In this document: positions 42,583-43,141 of the stretch, in pieces
How positions within the stretch are numbered: the stretch's first letter is position 1
How the letters are laid out: every line of letters begins with the position of its first letter
Assembly: GCA_002747805.1 (NCBI GenBank)
Contig: PDQP01000012.1
Location: 1-43,141, forward strand
From: Deltaproteobacteria bacterium
GTDB lineage: Bacteria > Desulfobacterota > Desulfobulbia > Desulfobulbales > Desulfocapsaceae
Direction: 5' to 3'
Length of the DNA: 43,141 nt
Made by a program: the position numbers and the translations under genes
Notes under the pieces: generated by a model
Told to the model about the DNA's origin: nothing
What the model saw: the letters and a program-made list of their open reading frames with translations, nothing else
The model's database searches: none

Positions 42583-43141
42583 CTAATCAACCCTAATCTT
42601 GGTCTTGGCTTGTTCTCCCGCATTATCAATCAGGGTAATTGTCAATTCTCCCCGCCCCTTCGGGGCATAACACATTGTTTTTCCTTCCCCGCCTTCCCTG
42701 TCTTGACCGATAATTTTTCCGTTGACCAGCCAGTGGAAAGGTGGCGTCCCGCCGGATGCTTTCAGAGGGATGCGCATCTTTTCTGTAAAAGGGATACGGC
42801 TACCCGCAACGGGATAGGAGATAAGCAGCTTTGCCCCCCGAGAGAAACCGGTTTTACCAAACGATTGCAAATGCTGCGGCAACCCGCTTCGTGACACAAG
42901 CAAAACATCTTTCGGGATTGTTTTCTTCTCCGGTTTTCCCTTTGCCCCGGGCAAATTGGCAAAGACCTGCCGCATAACCGGCACGGCGGTATTCAAACCG
43001 GTGCTGTCTTTATCGTATCCGCCGTCTATACGACCAACCCAGACCCCGACGGTATAACGATTGTTGTAGCCCATCGCCCACGCATCGCGAAAACCGTAGG
43101 AGGTTCCCGTTTTATATCTGATTTGATTGGGGCTGCCGCTC
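42583..43141 (-). CDS. pbpC: Penicillin-binding protein 1C, C-terminal part (5' end beyond window)
   Basis: The frame is open to the window edge and encodes the last 185 or so residues of a bifunctional peptidoglycan synthase. The transpeptidase KTG box is visible (RYKTGTSYGFRDAWAMGY), followed by YTVGVWVGR. The PBP1c-specific C-terminal domain follows (LLISYPVAGSRIPF, PLKASGGTPPFHWLVNG, ITLIDNAGEQ). The N-terminal glycosyltransferase and most of the transpeptidase lie outside the window. Confidence 0.93.
   Translation of the reverse strand, partial: SGSPNQIRYKTGTSYGFRDAWAMGYNNRYTVGVWVGRIDGGYDKDSTGLNTAVPVMRQVFANLPGAKGKPEKKTIPKDVLLVSRSGLPQHLQSFGKTGFSRGAKLLISYPVAGSRIPFTEKMRIPLKASGGTPPFHWLVNGKIIGQDREGGEGKTMCYAPKGRGELTITLIDNAGEQAKTKIRVD

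Overview
The window is about 43 kb of a Gram-negative bacterial chromosome. Outer-membrane TolC-type lipoproteins, periplasmic adaptors, ClpS-ClpA and PBP1c all point that way. The 770-residue secreted protein at 179-2491 has tandem N-terminal repeats and a C-terminal secretion tail that I associate with Desulfovibrio-like type I substrates. Together with NikR and several anaerobe-type transporters this suggests a Desulfobacterota (sulfate-reducer-like) host. That assignment rests on memory of families, not on a search.

Left part (1-8953, minus strand): a complete type I secretion locus. It runs from a 508-aa secreted protein through a PrtD-type ABC ATPase/permease, an HlyD-type adaptor and a TolC-type lipoprotein to a second, 770-aa S-layer-like substrate with its own promoter and terminator. 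Then come a Tas-like aldo/keto reductase and a convergent GntR/UTRA regulator.

Middle (11.3-18.7 kb): a higBA toxin-antitoxin pair with an attC-like 3' end sits between the GntR gene and a minus-strand run. That run is PAS-PAS-chemotaxis protein, glycerol-1-phosphate-dehydrogenase-like enzyme, phnD, phnC, phnE, phnE. It looks like uptake, sensing and oxidation of a phosphonate-like or phosphoglycerol-like compound. Next, on the plus strand, are clpS-clpA-HIT (protein quality control), an Aas-like acyl-ACP/CoA ligase, an amino-acid-type ABC importer without its ATPase, and nikR.

Right part (27.0-40.1 kb): the most unusual locus. A TolC-type lipoprotein and a 1966-aa DUF4347/VCBS/TSP3 giant surface protein are followed, beyond a vapBC pair and intergenic repeats, by three adaptor proteins. 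One is fused to a PqqD-like domain and an M50 (site-2-type) metalloprotease, one to a GAF-like domain, and one is a short RND-type adaptor. No ABC ATPase is present, so this may be a dedicated ATPase-free export or processing system for the giant protein. Direct repeats of one family flank the tolC-giant pair, and a MITE-like element is nested in one copy.

Right end: a FecB/BtuF-like binding protein with a methyltransferase, hicAB, and the 3' end of pbpC (PBP1c). Three toxin-antitoxin loci (higBA, vapBC, hicAB) lie in the window. No rRNA, tRNA or CRISPR array was seen.
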